DNA of 50,376 nt. Origin: Pontibacillus yanchengensis Y32 (GTDB lineage: Bacteria; Bacillota; Bacilli; Bacillales; BH030062). The DNA is taken from contig NZ_AVBF01000030.1 in assembly GCF_000770635.1 (NCBI RefSeq), forward strand, positions 1 through 50,376, in the 5' to 3' direction. The notes below the pieces were generated by a model that saw only the letters and a list, made by a program, of their open reading frames with translations, searched no databases and was not told where the DNA came from. The translations under genes and the position numbers were made by a program. Below, one piece after another: positions 9,240 to 17,760 of the stretch. Numbering within the stretch: the first letter of the stretch is position 1; each line of letters begins with the position of its first letter.

Positions 9240-9500
9240 AACAAAAGCGCAAAATCCCCTAACCTGGCCATGTTTCCGTGTTTCCTTTCGGCCCACACGA
9301 CGTGGGTTGGTTCGATGTTGCTTCATGACGCAGCGGTTTTAATCGAACTTCTGCATAATTAGTCCAGCAAAACTGGCCGCTTTTTAGCAGAGGAGAATTA
9401 CCAACTCGCCCTCAGGAAAGCGAGTTGTCCTTCCATTCCTAATCCTTTTTAAGCATCGGACCACTCCAATTATCTCGAATCCAAGTCTTCCACATTATGC
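9240..9500. repeat. Composite intergenic repeat: B core, C right half, D tail
   Basis: Contains the family B hairpin core (CCCAC/GTGGG at 9292-9306, TTCGAT/ATCGAA at 9311-9347), preceded by CCGTGTTTCCTTT, which is the inverse of the family B segment AAAGGAAACACGG. Then comes the family C right half AACTCGC...GCGAGTT (about 9402-9426), and the D motif ATCTCGAATCCAAGTCTTC (9472-9490). It fills most of the sigE-sigG gap and ends about 50 bases from the sigE terminator. Confidence 0.75.
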
Positions 9501-9543
9501 CTCTTAACTTAAATAACTTTCGAACCCCCATCCCCATATATGT

Positions 9544-9575
9544 AAAAAAGAGACGACTCAAATGAGTCGTCTCTT
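9544..9575 (-). terminator. sigE terminator
   Basis: Eleven-base arms GAGACGACTCA and TGAGTCGTCTC (9550-9560, 9563-9573) followed on the minus strand by TTTTTTAC. It ends the spoIIGA-sigE transcript before sigG. Confidence 0.85.
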
Positions 9576-9586
9576 GTCTTGACTTA

Positions 9587-10306
9587 CTATACCATTTTAT
9601 TAAATTCTTTCTTTAATCTACGGATAATCTTTTTCTCTAATCTAGAGATATAAGATTGCGAAATGCCAAGCATATCTGCTACATCTTTTTGTGTTTTTTC
9701 CTCTTCTCCAATTAGCCCAAAACGTAACTCCATGATTTGTTTCTCTCTAGCATTTAATTGCTCTAACGCTTTTTTAAGCAACTTCTTATCTACTGTAGAT
9801 TCTAAATCTCTAGTAATAATATCTTCATCTGTCCCTAATACATCTGATAGCAACAGTTCATTACCGTCCCAATCAATATTTAAAGGCTCATCAAAGGACA
9901 CTTCACTTCTAATCTTATTATTTCTTCTTAGATACATTAAAATTTCATTTTCTATACATCGAGATGCATAGGTAGCTAGTTTTATTTTTTTCTCCGGATT
10001 AAATGTGTTTACAGCTTTAATTAACCCTATAGTCCCAATACTTATTAGATCTTCAATATTGATGCCTGTATTTTCAAACTTTCTAGCAATGTAAACGACA
10101 AGACGTAGGTTACGCTCGATCAGCATGGCTCTAGCTGCTTTATCCCCTTTTGGAAGTCGAATTAATAATTCTTGTTCTTCCTCTTTAGACAAAGGAGGGG
10201 GGAGTGCTTCATTTCCACCAATGTAGTAAATTTCATCTGTTTTCCAACCTAATTTAATTAAAAGCTTATACCACCATAATTGAATCTTCAGCCTCCACTT
10301 TCTCAT
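9587..10306 (-). CDS. sigE: RNA polymerase sigma-E precursor, mother cell
   Basis: First mother-cell sigma factor, made as membrane-bound inactive pro-sigma-E and cut by SpoIIGA. The pro-sequence is basic and hydrophobic ([20 protein letters not shown]), and the cleavage region DEIYYIGG has the conserved tyrosine pair at residues 27-28. Sigma regions 2 ([40 protein letters not shown]) and 4 ([15 protein letters not shown] to [15 protein letters not shown]) are nearly those of B. subtilis. The 239-residue length is standard. It lies 30 bases after spoIIGA in one operon. Confidence 0.98.
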   Translation of the reverse strand: MRKWRLKIQLWWYKLLIKLGWKTDEIYYIGGNEALPPPLSKEEEQELLIRLPKGDKAARAMLIERNLRLVVYIARKFENTGINIEDLISIGTIGLIKAVNTFNPEKKIKLATYASRCIENEILMYLRRNNKIRSEVSFDEPLNIDWDGNELLLSDVLGTDEDIITRDLESTVDKKLLKKALEQLNAREKQIMELRFGLIGEEEKTQKDVADMLGISQSYISRLEKKIIRRLKKEFNKMV

Positions 10307-10336
10307 ACAATTCCTCCTTCTGAATAATATGTAGCG

Positions 10337-11257
10337 CTATGCAGAATGAACTGCAAGGGATTTAAGTAGATGGGGATGCATTAAACAGTGATAACTACCA
10401 TCTGGGGACAATTCACCAAATTGCAAACCTATTAAAGCTCTTGTAATAGTTAATTCCTGCTCCTGAACAGTTAGCTGAATCCAATCTGGTTTCAAAACGA
10501 GAAGGAAATTACCTGTTCCTCCTACCCCCTGATATGGAATGATTCTAAATTTATCCATCCATTTCTCAGGTAACTGTTCTAGGGTCATATTTTCTTGTAC
10601 ATCTTTTAGCATCAACCACTCTTCGTTACTAAACCACTTCTTCATAAATGTAGAATCACATATAACTACTGGATGTTTTGTTATGGGATCTACAAGTTGG
10701 TTGCCGCTATCAATTAAAGCTCTCGAGTTATTAATTTGATTATGCATACATATAGTAATGGGGACCATCTCATCGTACTTCATTTGCTGAACCACTAGGT
10801 TGTCCATTCTTTGTTTCGTAAACCACCAAATAATTGGGAAACCTACTAGTACGAAGAGCCAACTTACACTATCTCCAAAACCGGTTTGATACGTAACAAC
10901 CATGCCATTTGATACATGGATCTGCTCATTTAATAAATAATAGATTCCAAATAATCCTCCCCCCAACGCAAAAGAAATAAAGTAAAATAACAATAATTGC
11001 CTTGTGTACAATCGAATATTCTTAAACCCAAAGGCTGTATAGACGATAATAAGAGAGAAGAGTGCTTTACCAATAGGTGTAGCCCACAAAGATGTAGGAT
11101 AAAAAATGGTTAATGGAACTAATAGAGAGGCCACTATAGCTCCGAACATTAAACGAGCTCGATGATTCGATGCTTTAGCAAAACTATGAGTTAACATTAG
11201 AATCATCCAGTCTAGAAAAAAATTCAACATCCAAACCGCATCCAGATAAATGGTCAC
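10337..11257 (-). CDS. spoIIGA: Sporulation aspartic protease SpoIIGA, pro-sigma-E processing
   Basis: Septal membrane protease that activates sigma-E after receiving the SpoIIR signal from the forespore. The N-terminal half (residues 1-150) has about five hydrophobic membrane segments. The C-terminal half carries the pepsin-like active-site motif ALIDSGN with Asp183, the same position as in B. subtilis. The 306-residue length is typical. The start is GTG after AGAAGGG. It is the first gene of the spoIIG operon, behind a Spo0A-type promoter. Confidence 0.97.
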   Translation of the reverse strand: MTIYLDAVWMLNFFLDWMILMLTHSFAKASNHRARLMFGAIVASLLVPLTIFYPTSLWATPIGKALFSLIIVYTAFGFKNIRLYTRQLLLFYFISFALGGGLFGIYYLLNEQIHVSNGMVVTYQTGFGDSVSWLFVLVGFPIIWWFTKQRMDNLVVQQMKYDEMVPITICMHNQINNSRALIDSGNQLVDPITKHPVVICDSTFMKKWFSNEEWLMLKDVQENMTLEQLPEKWMDKFRIIPYQGVGGTGNFLLVLKPDWIQLTVQEQELTITRALIGLQFGELSPDGSYHCLMHPHLLKSLAVHSA

Positions 11258-11301
11258 ATTTTCAGTCCCTTCTATCCTGAAAACTTCCTCTGTTGAAAGT
11301 T

Positions 11302-11388
11302 AGTATAACGGAGATAGAAAAAGAAGTCTGTCATATTATGTTTGGTGGAACAAACTTATTTTTATAGATAAAGGCAGGTTTTGTCGGA
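11302..11388 (-). promoter_or_regulatory. spoIIG promoter with candidate Spo0A boxes
   Basis: TATACT (11302-11307) preceded by ATGACA (11329-11334) with an unusually long 21-base spacer. B. subtilis spoIIG is known for a similarly long spacer and dependence on Spo0A~P. Upstream is TCCGACA (11382-11388), one base from the inverted 0A box TTCGACA, centred near -90. A weaker match (TTTGGTGGAA, about 11341-11350) lies near -50. Both positions agree with known spoIIG sites. Confidence 0.5.
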
Positions 11389-11534
11389 GAATTAATCGAA
11401 GGTCTGGTGCTGGACATCATAGTTCAGAACGAGAAGGTAACGCAAACAAGAAGAATAGTATTTGTACCCCCCTGTAGAACAAAATCCAACAATCTTATAT
11501 TTTTCACTTTATATTATATAGAACATAAACTAAA

Positions 11535-11735
11535 TACCCGAGTAGCGACGTACAAACTGCGGCCCACAGGACATGGGTTGGTTCGATGTTGCTGCAGGAT
11601 GCAGCGATCTTAATCGAACTTCCTATTTATCGTTTTCAGATAAAGGAAACACGGAGAGCGAAAGCGATTCGATGTTGACTTATAGTAAGGAGGATCAGGA
11701 AGTTTGCTAGTCGCTTGGCGCTGGACCTGGGCGTG
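11535..11735. repeat. Intergenic repeat, family B with hairpin core (copy 2)
   Basis: Full-length element in the spoIIGA-ftsZ gap, where B. subtilis has bpr. Core stems: CCCA/TGGG (11563-11577), outer TTCGAT (11582-11587) with ATCGAA (11613-11618), inner GCTGC (11591-11595) with GCAGC (11601-11605). The family B tail follows, with AAAGGAAACACGGAGAGCG and GGAAGTTTGCTAGTCGCT. The left terminus is decayed. The stretch from about 11736 to 11793 resembles 46300-46365 downstream of another copy. I see no gene in 11389-11534. Confidence 0.85.
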
Positions 11736-11793
11736 GCTACTTCCCTTTTTTTGTTATACACAAGCGTTGAATTTTATAATACGCTAGACGATA

Positions 11794-11826
11794 AAAAAAG
11801 AGCCTCTGATAGTCAGAGACTCTTTC
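11794..11826 (-). terminator. ftsZ terminator
   Basis: AGAGTCTCTGA and TCAGAGGCTCT pair with one G-U (11801-11825) and are followed on the minus strand by seven T. It begins just past the ftsZ stop codon. Confidence 0.85.
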
Positions 11827-11832
11827 ACATCT

Positions 11833-13005
11833 TTATCTTCGGCGATTTCGATTTCGTAGGAAAGTAGGAATGTCCAGTGTTTCCTCTTCTTGTTGAGATG
11901 GCTTAGAAGAAGGCATCTCTCTTCTTGATTGTTGTTGCTGTTGTTGCTGTTGTTGATATTGTTGTTGGTGTTGAGGTTCAGGTCGTTTCTTCTCCTGTGC
12001 TTGCTGAGTATTTACAGTAGGTCTACCTTGAGATTTATCACCTTGAAGTTGTGACTCATCGAACCCTGTAGCAATAACTGTAACAACAATTTCATCTTTT
12101 AGGTTCTCATTAATAACAGAACCAAAGATTACGTTAACCTCTTGATCAGCCGCAGAGGTAACAATATCAGCAGCTTCTTGTACCTCGTATAAGCTTAAAT
12201 TGGATCCGCCTGTAATGTTCATAAGAACTCCATGAGCACCATCAATCGATGTTTCTAGTAATGGTGAAGAAATAGCTTTCTTAGCAGCTTCACCTGCTCG
12301 ACTTTCTCCAGTAGCAATTCCAATACCCATCAATGCAGAACCTTTATCTGCCATGATTGTTTTTACGTCAGCAAAGTCAACGTTGATTAAACCAGGTACT
12401 GCAATTAAATCTGAGATACCTTGTACACCTTGACGAAGTACATTGTCAGCTTCGCGGAATGCTTCAAGCATAGGTGTATTCTTGTCAACTATTTCAAGTA
12501 AGCGATCATTAGGGATAACAATAAGCGTATCTACATTACTTTTTAGTGCGTCTATTCCACCACCAGCTTGTGAGGAGCGCTTACGACCTTCAAAGGTGAA
12601 TGGACGTGTAACAACCCCGACGGTTAAGGCACCAACTTCTTTCGCTACTTGTGCAATAACTGGGGCTGCACCTGTACCAGTACCTCCACCCATTCCAGCT
12701 GTGACGAAAACCATATCTGCACCTTGTAATGCTTCTTCTAATTGCTCTTTACTTTCTTCAGCTGCTTTTCGTCCAACCTCTGGGTTAGCTCCAGCTCCTA
12801 ATCCTCTTGTTAGCTTTGCACCTATCTGCATTTTCACTTCAGCTTTTGATAGATTTAAAGCTTGAGCATCTGTGTTCACTGCGATGAATTCCACACCTTG
12901 AACACCATGCTCAATCATGCGGTTAACAGCGTTACTTCCACCGCCACCACATCCGATTACCTTTATGGTTGCTAATTGATCCATATTTGTATCAAACTCT
13001 AACAT
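11833..13005 (-). CDS. ftsZ: Cell division protein FtsZ
   Basis: Tubulin-like GTPase that forms the Z-ring. The nucleotide-binding core covers about 1-315: [14 protein letters not shown] near residue 17, the GGGTGTG signature at 106-112, and the T7 loop region ([19 protein letters not shown]). The C-terminal linker is unusually glutamine-rich (runs of Q around 345-362). The terminal peptide [14 protein letters not shown] is the docking tail for FtsA, SepF and others. The 390-residue length is normal. The ATG is preceded by GGGAGGAA. It lies 75 bases after ftsA. Confidence 0.99.
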   Translation of the reverse strand: MLEFDTNMDQLATIKVIGCGGGGSNAVNRMIEHGVQGVEFIAVNTDAQALNLSKAEVKMQIGAKLTRGLGAGANPEVGRKAAEESKEQLEEALQGADMVFVTAGMGGGTGTGAAPVIAQVAKEVGALTVGVVTRPFTFEGRKRSSQAGGGIDALKSNVDTLIVIPNDRLLEIVDKNTPMLEAFREADNVLRQGVQGISDLIAVPGLINVDFADVKTIMADKGSALMGIGIATGESRAGEAAKKAISSPLLETSIDGAHGVLMNITGGSNLSLYEVQEAADIVTSAADQEVNVIFGSVINENLKDEIVVTVIATGFDESQLQGDKSQGRPTVNTQQAQEKKRPEPQHQQQYQQQQQQQQQSRREMPSSKPSQQEEETLDIPTFLRNRNRRR

Positions 13006-13080
13006 TTTCCGTTCCTCCCACTTTGCAAGATTCCAAGTTTCTGTGTCTAGTTTTATATTCGAACGTAGGAACGCTAGGTT

Positions 13081-14376
13081 TTAATCGAAGAAATACTTGA
13101 TTAAATTAGCTAATCCTGATTCTTTTTCTTTCTTGGGTTTTTCCTGTTGATTTGTTTGATTAGACTGATTTGATTGTTTCCTTTGTTTCTTCTGTTTCGG
13201 TTCTTGCTCTTGTATTGTAACTGAAGGGAATAATTCTTTACCTTGTATCTTTGCATTGTGATATGCAAACTGCAAGATACCTACTCCTGCTGTATATTGA
13301 GGCTCGCGAACACCTATATAATCTGGAATTGCGATTCTAACATTAGCCTGATAGACGTCTTGTGCTAAATCAAGACATCCTGGCATACTCATTACACCAC
13401 CAGTAAGTACGTATCCTCCAGGCAATCCTTTATATCCCATTCTGCGGATTTCCTGTTCCACATAAGCGTATATTTCCTCTAATCTTGCTTCAATCATATC
13501 AGAAATTTGTAGTTGATTAAATGATTGTTTCCTATCACTGCCAATAATTGAAACTTCAAATGTTTCCTCTTCTTGAGCATCATCAAAGAAAGCATGCCCA
13601 TAATCCTTCTTAATTTCCTCTGCTTCTTCAGTTGAAGTTCTAAGACCTATGGATAGGTCCTTCGTTAGATTGTCACCGCCAAGGGGAACTACACTTGTAC
13701 CCTGAAGATATCCTTGTTCGAATACCGAGACCGTGGTACATCCTCCGCCGATGTCAATTAGAGCAACACCTAGATTTCTTTCATCCTTAGATAATGCTAC
13801 AGACCCTGAAGCTAAAGGCTGAAGACATACATCTAACACCTCTAAATTTGCACGTTCTACACATTTAAGAGCATTATGTAAAACGGTTTTCGAACATGTA
13901 ATGATTGTGCCTTCCATCTCTAAGCGAACTCCAATCATGCCTCGTGGATCATTAATTTCATCTAATCCATCAACAATAAACTGCGATGGGATAACATCAA
14001 TGATTTCCCTTTCAGGAGGTATAGACATAACCTGAGCTGCATCAATCACTCTGTTAATATCCTCTTCGCCTATCTCACGATTTTCACTTTGTACAGCAAC
14101 AACACCGTGACAAGGCTGTAATTGTACATGGTTTCCATTGACACCAACGACAACTTTATTAATTTGCATACCTACCATTCGCTCTGCTTGCTCTACTGCG
14201 TTACGAATAGAATTTACCGTTTGGTCAATGTCTACTATTGCACCCTTCTTCATCCCATTAGAAGCAGCTGTACCAACCCCAATTATATTTAAAGAGTCGT
14301 TCATGACTTCTCCAATAATAACTTTTATCTTTGATGTACCTATATCTAGGCTTACCAATATATCATTGTTGTTCAA
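13081..14376 (-). CDS. ftsA: Cell division protein FtsA
   Basis: Actin-like ATPase that tethers FtsZ to the membrane. Actin-fold signatures are present: VSLDIGTSKIKVIIGE (phosphate 1), ALIDIGGGCTTVSVFEQG (phosphate 2) and GYVLTGGVMSMPG (adenosine). The domain 1C region is at about 84-160. The C-terminus has a charged Q/K-rich linker and an amphipathic membrane helix (SGLANLIKYFFD). The 431-residue length is typical. The start is TTG after AGGAGGTG. Two promoters, one of sigma-H type, lie in the 224-base gap upstream. Confidence 0.98.
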   Translation of the reverse strand: MNNNDILVSLDIGTSKIKVIIGEVMNDSLNIIGVGTAASNGMKKGAIVDIDQTVNSIRNAVEQAERMVGMQINKVVVGVNGNHVQLQPCHGVVAVQSENREIGEEDINRVIDAAQVMSIPPEREIIDVIPSQFIVDGLDEINDPRGMIGVRLEMEGTIITCSKTVLHNALKCVERANLEVLDVCLQPLASGSVALSKDERNLGVALIDIGGGCTTVSVFEQGYLQGTSVVPLGGDNLTKDLSIGLRTSTEEAEEIKKDYGHAFFDDAQEEETFEVSIIGSDRKQSFNQLQISDMIEARLEEIYAYVEQEIRRMGYKGLPGGYVLTGGVMSMPGCLDLAQDVYQANVRIAIPDYIGVREPQYTAGVGILQFAYHNAKIQGKELFPSVTIQEQEPKQKKQRKQSNQSNQTNQQEKPKKEKESGLANLIKYFFD

Positions 14377-14426
14377 TCCAAGGCACCTCCTAAACTACGA
14401 CCACTAAAAGTTCACATGATACCGAT

Positions 14427-14434
14427 ACTATACC
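14427..14434 (-). promoter_or_regulatory. ftsA-proximal extended -10 promoter
   Basis: TGGTATAGT: a -10 hexamer TATAGT (14427-14432) with an upstream TG, suited to sigma-A without a good -35. It lies about 50 bases before ftsA. Confidence 0.4.
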
Positions 14435-14470
14435 ATGTTAACATTTAGTTTTCGACTAGTATTTTTATAA

Positions 14471-14500
14471 TAATTCTTTCATTCATTCGATTTTTACTTT
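14471..14500 (-). promoter_or_regulatory. Sigma-H promoter of ftsAZ
   Basis: AAAGTAAAA (14492-14500) and AAAGAATTA (14471-14479), 12 bases apart. They fit the sigma-H pattern RNAGGAWWW-N11/12-RNNGAATWW with one mismatch. B. subtilis ftsAZ has a sigma-H promoter that raises FtsZ for polar division at the onset of sporulation. Confidence 0.6.
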
Positions 14501-14600
14501 GAAACTGTACTTTGTAGTGAAAATAGAGACTATTGCCTCAGAAATCAATTTGTTTCTTTCTACTCATTTTGTTATTCAACAAATTTATTATGATTTCCTT

Positions 14601-14969
14601 TTATTTTCTCTGATTTTTTTCTGTTTGCTTCCTATATCTCCCTCTCTCAATTAGATACCTGCGTATGAGAGCTATATTTTGAAATAATCTCACACCAAAA
14701 GCAAACACCGCAGCTAAATAGAGATCGATTCCTAACTGGACACCTAGAAAAGCAAGGAAAGCAGCTAATGTTACGTTAAAAAAGAAACCTGTAACAAACA
14801 CTTTCTGATCAAATTTTTCTTCCAGATGTGCCCTCAAGCCACCCAAGAGTGTATCAAAAGCTGCTAATACCGCAATAGATAAGTAATTCGCGTATTCCTC
14901 AGGCACTCGAATATCTGTTAATAATCCGAGCAAGACACCTACTATTAAAAAAAGCACCGGTAACCACAT
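14601..14969 (-). CDS. sbp: Small basic protein Sbp, DUF1290 membrane family
   Basis: Small integral membrane protein of the Sbp family, always found between the DUF881 genes and ftsA in bacilli; no function is established. The 122 residues hold three to four hydrophobic segments: WLPVLFLIVGVLLGLLTDI, NYLSIAVLAAFDTLLGGL, and TGFFFNVTLAAFLAFLGV with LYLAAVFAFGVRLF. A basic tail (RRYLIERGRYRKQTEKNQRK) follows. Its start codon overlaps the stop codon of the gene before it, implying coupled translation. Confidence 0.9.
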   Translation of the reverse strand: MWLPVLFLIVGVLLGLLTDIRVPEEYANYLSIAVLAAFDTLLGGLRAHLEEKFDQKVFVTGFFFNVTLAAFLAFLGVQLGIDLYLAAVFAFGVRLFQNIALIRRYLIERGRYRKQTEKNQRK

Positions 14970-15688
14970 TACTGTTCACCTGTTTCTGCATTCTCATCTA
15001 CCTCTAAATAATTCAGTCGAGGCATTTGTTCAAATTTAGGTAAGGACATTTCATCCTCAGCTGTAATGGATAGTTCTAAGTTTTCTATGGCAAATTCATC
15101 CTTAGACTTACTTACTTGCATATAATCAAGTAGACGCTTAGGGCTTTGTGTTAATACCTTAATTTCAACCGGTAACGGAGGGATTGGATGATTGTTAACG
15201 TACGTATTTCCATTAACATCTCGTATTGGTGATATGTTGGTTATTCTCTCATTGCCAATCGCTATATCTGTAGCCCCGTATGTATTCAGTTCATTTATAA
15301 GTCTTTGAAGTAAACTAGGTGAAATCGTGGGGTAGGTTTGAGACGAATTTAATTCTTGAAAAATTGGTTTAACAGTAATTCGAATTCCATCCCCTTCTAC
15401 CTCTGTCAAACCAGCCTTTTTTCTTAATTCAATGATGGATTGTTTCAAAGTAGCAACCTTTTCTGTTTGGGATTGGCCTTCATACTGCTGTATCATCTCA
15501 TCTAACTCAGAAATACGACTATATAATTGTTGCTGTATTTTCTGTTGTTCCTGTAAATCAGTACGTACCTCCCAAAGGTCTCTAGTATCACGTTCTTCAG
15601 GTATTTGGTTGCTTTGAAATTGGATAGCAACCATAAAACCTACTAAAGCAAATATGAAGGAAAAAATGATTTTACTACGTAGCTTCAT
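14969..15688 (-). CDS. ylxX: DUF881 family protein YlxX
   Basis: DUF881 protein of the division cluster with unknown function. One N-terminal membrane anchor (KLRSKIIFSFIFALVGFMVAIQF), a coiled coil at about 30-85 (QEQQKIQQQLYSRISELDEM), and the DUF881 domain at about 90-215 (EVEGDGIRITVKP, LLQRLINELNTYGATDIAIG, PPLPVEIKVL). This places it as an extracytoplasmic anchored protein. I choose the ATG at 15688 after AAAGGTG; the GTG three codons upstream overlaps that site. It overlaps its ylxW paralogue-like neighbour only if the GTG is used. Confidence 0.9.
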   Translation of the reverse strand: MKLRSKIIFSFIFALVGFMVAIQFQSNQIPEERDTRDLWEVRTDLQEQQKIQQQLYSRISELDEMIQQYEGQSQTEKVATLKQSIIELRKKAGLTEVEGDGIRITVKPIFQELNSSQTYPTISPSLLQRLINELNTYGATDIAIGNERITNISPIRDVNGNTYVNNHPIPPLPVEIKVLTQSPKRLLDYMQVSKSKDEFAIENLELSITAEDEMSLPKFEQMPRLNYLEVDENAETGEQ

Positions 15689-15693
15689 GTATT

Positions 15694-16395
15694 TCACCTT
15701 TCCCCTGTAACCTTTGAGCCCATTGAGATATTGGCTTGTTTTTCCATCTTCACTTCGACATTATCATTCACGAGTTGATCAACAACTCCATGCTTCAATT
15801 CTAAACTAGGCATCAATACATCTTGATCACCTATAGCCGTAATCACAAAAGGTGCTGGATGTTGTACACCATCTACAGTAACAACAGGTCCAGTACAAGC
15901 AATATAACTATCTCGGTACAAACGTTGACCATTTATTGCGATAGCATTAGCCCCTGATGATAGTAATTCGTTAATAACCTTGTGAATGTGACTTTCGTGA
16001 ACAATATATTGATTAACATTTTCTTCTGAAGGAATATAATCGGAATCTTTTAAAGTGACTTTTATCCCTTGTCCTTGTACTGGTACTTCACCGGTTAATT
16101 TTTGAAGCTGCTTTTTATCTTCAACGTAATTGCCTAAAGTTTTTTCTTGCGTAGCTAAGTTTTCTTCCAGAGATTGGATTTTATCCTTTTTTTCTTCTAC
16201 TTCATTTCTAAGTTCTTTATTCTGCTTTTCAATATTAATTAGTTGTTGGCGATAATAATAATCTTTCTCTAATTGTTGATCGCTTAGTTGAACTATTTGT
16301 GGATCTTTTTTGGTCTGTTGATAACTGAATGCTACTAAAAAACCGGATAATAGGAGAACAAAGGAGAAAATGACATGTTTACCCGTCGTTTTCAT
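15694..16395 (-). CDS. ylxW: DUF881 family protein YlxW
   Basis: Second DUF881 protein, with the same architecture as its neighbour: an N-terminal anchor (HVIFSFVLLLSGFLVAFSYQ), a long coiled coil (about 40-95, NKELRNEVEEKKDKIQSLEE), and a DUF881 domain (VQGQGIKVTLKDSDYI, HKVINELLSSGANAIAINGQ, PFVITAIGDQDVL). The tandem pair probably arose by duplication. Its start lies inside the end of divIB (17-base overlap), so the two are co-translated. Confidence 0.9.
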   Translation of the reverse strand: MKTTGKHVIFSFVLLLSGFLVAFSYQQTKKDPQIVQLSDQQLEKDYYYRQQLINIEKQNKELRNEVEEKKDKIQSLEENLATQEKTLGNYVEDKKQLQKLTGEVPVQGQGIKVTLKDSDYIPSEENVNQYIVHESHIHKVINELLSSGANAIAINGQRLYRDSYIACTGPVVTVDGVQHPAPFVITAIGDQDVLMPSLELKHGVVDQLVNDNVEVKMEKQANISMGSKVTGER

Positions 16396-17167
16396 TCTCG
16401 TTCTCTCCTTTTTCTTCGTCAGTAGAATATGCCTCGAAGTATGCTCCTACATCAATGTGAATAATTCCTTTTTGAGATGAATCAAGTTGCGAAACAATTG
16501 ATGGATATGAACGCATCTTCTGAGAGAAATTCCTAATAGAAGCATCAACCTCATAGCCATCATTCATATACAAATGAATTTTATATGGATTTTGATCTGT
16601 AGGTGACCAATGAATTTCAGAAATTAATTGGGTGATGCTGTCTGGAAGTTGTTTAAGTTCTTTAGTCATTTCTTCTAAATATTTTTGACCATTCCAGCCG
16701 ACTAAAATCGGCGCATCTCCAGTAGGTGTTTTTAATTCATAGGAAGTTAAACTGTTCCCATTTGCTAAAATAGGGTAATAACTACCATCGTTTTGGACGT
16801 AACCTACTCGTTCAACCTCATTAATGTTTATGGAAATTGTTGTAGGAAATTGCTTGTCTACTTTAACCGATTGAATTTGCTCATGCTCTTCTAGTTTTTT
16901 TGCTACTGTCTCTCCATTTACTTTCCAGAAATTATCCTCTGTCGATACACCACTAATCGAAAGTATATCTTCTTTTTCCACATGCTCATTGCCTTTAATA
17001 TTTATCGTTTGGAGATGACTTAACGAGGATTGCAGGTAAAGAATCACGGCGATTAGCAAAAAGAATAAAGACAAATACAAGATCAAGCGACGATTGGCTT
17101 TTTTCTTACGTGCCTCTTTTAGCTTGGGTATTCGATCTTCAATCGAAACTATCTTCTTTTCTGCCAT
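16379..17167 (-). CDS. divIB: Cell division protein DivIB/FtsQ
   Basis: Bitopic septal protein that stabilises FtsL and DivIC. It has a basic cytoplasmic N-terminus (MAEKKIVSIEDRIPKLKEAR), a single membrane helix at about 27-47 (LILYLSLFFLLIAVILYLQS), a POTRA domain (LQTINIKGNEHVEKEDILSI, about 53-120), the beta domain, and an acidic E/N tail. The 262-aa product from the ATG at 17167 (AGGGG upstream) is preferred over a longer frame from 17212. In B. subtilis murB precedes it; here there is a gene-free gap and a separate promoter. Confidence 0.93.
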   Translation of the reverse strand: MAEKKIVSIEDRIPKLKEARKKKANRRLILYLSLFFLLIAVILYLQSSLSHLQTINIKGNEHVEKEDILSISGVSTEDNFWKVNGETVAKKLEEHEQIQSVKVDKQFPTTISININEVERVGYVQNDGSYYPILANGNSLTSYELKTPTGDAPILVGWNGQKYLEEMTKELKQLPDSITQLISEIHWSPTDQNPYKIHLYMNDGYEVDASIRNFSQKMRSYPSIVSQLDSSQKGIIHIDVGAYFEAYSTDEEKGENENENDG

Positions 17168-17204
17168 GGAAAATTCCCCTGCCCATTCAATTTTTACATA
17201 AGGA

Positions 17205-17246
17205 AACGGCATACTAGATGCCGTTCTTATGCATAACTGAATTATA
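17205..17246 (-). promoter_or_regulatory. divIB promoter and leader hairpin
   Basis: TGATATAAT is an extended -10 (TATAAT at 17241-17246) with a poor -35. About 10 bases past the predicted start the leader has an 8-bp perfect hairpin AACGGCAT/ATGCCGTT (17205-17225). It fits a transcription unit that begins anew here. Confidence 0.4.
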
Positions 17247-17756
17247 TCATATATACTTACAAAATTCGTTATCTTTCCATATTAAATCGCCACAAAATCA
17301 ACTATTAATAGTTTTGTTTTAAAGAAAAATCTCACAAAATAATAGGAATGGTTTAGTTACTATTTGTTCATCTATAGAGTGGGCAATAATAAGCGCTAAA
17401 AAACAAAAAAGGAAGTTTCTAAATGATTAAGCAAATTCACTTTGAATTATGTAAGTAAAACCCTTATTTCCGGAGCATCTTCATTATCAACCTCAAAACA
17501 TTTACCCGATTCAATTAGCGTCAAAACATTCTATTAAGAATAACCCTTGTTTATTTTTGCAAAATAACAATCGACCATCCAATTCTCAGTTCAATTTTAT
17601 CATTACTATCTTGATTTGTGATGTCAAAATCGCTTTAGAAAGTTTTTCTTCATATGCAAAAATAAGTAATATTGTTAAATAATGTTTTTATTAGAAAATA
17701 AAGTATCTCACCTTCAATCATAATGGCCACATTAATAAAAACCATTTTTTCATGAA
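17247..17756. other. Gene-free AT-rich gap at the murG-murB position
   Basis: About 500 bases without a recognisable gene, far too short for murG plus murB, which occupy this place in B. subtilis. Only very short frames occur. One minus-strand frame (17434-17517) gives a protein-like stretch ESGKCFEVDNEDAPEIRVLL with no start codon or ribosome binding site. It could be a gene remnant or chance. Confidence 0.6.
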
Positions 17757-17760
17757 TTTT

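Noticed and set aside
12443-12865. 140-codon plus-strand frame opposite ftsZ
   Set aside because: Antisense shadow of a highly conserved gene; no independent evidence.
17422-17457. 11-codon plus-strand frame with AAAGGAAG
   Set aside because: Too short, in AT-rich DNA where such matches are expected.
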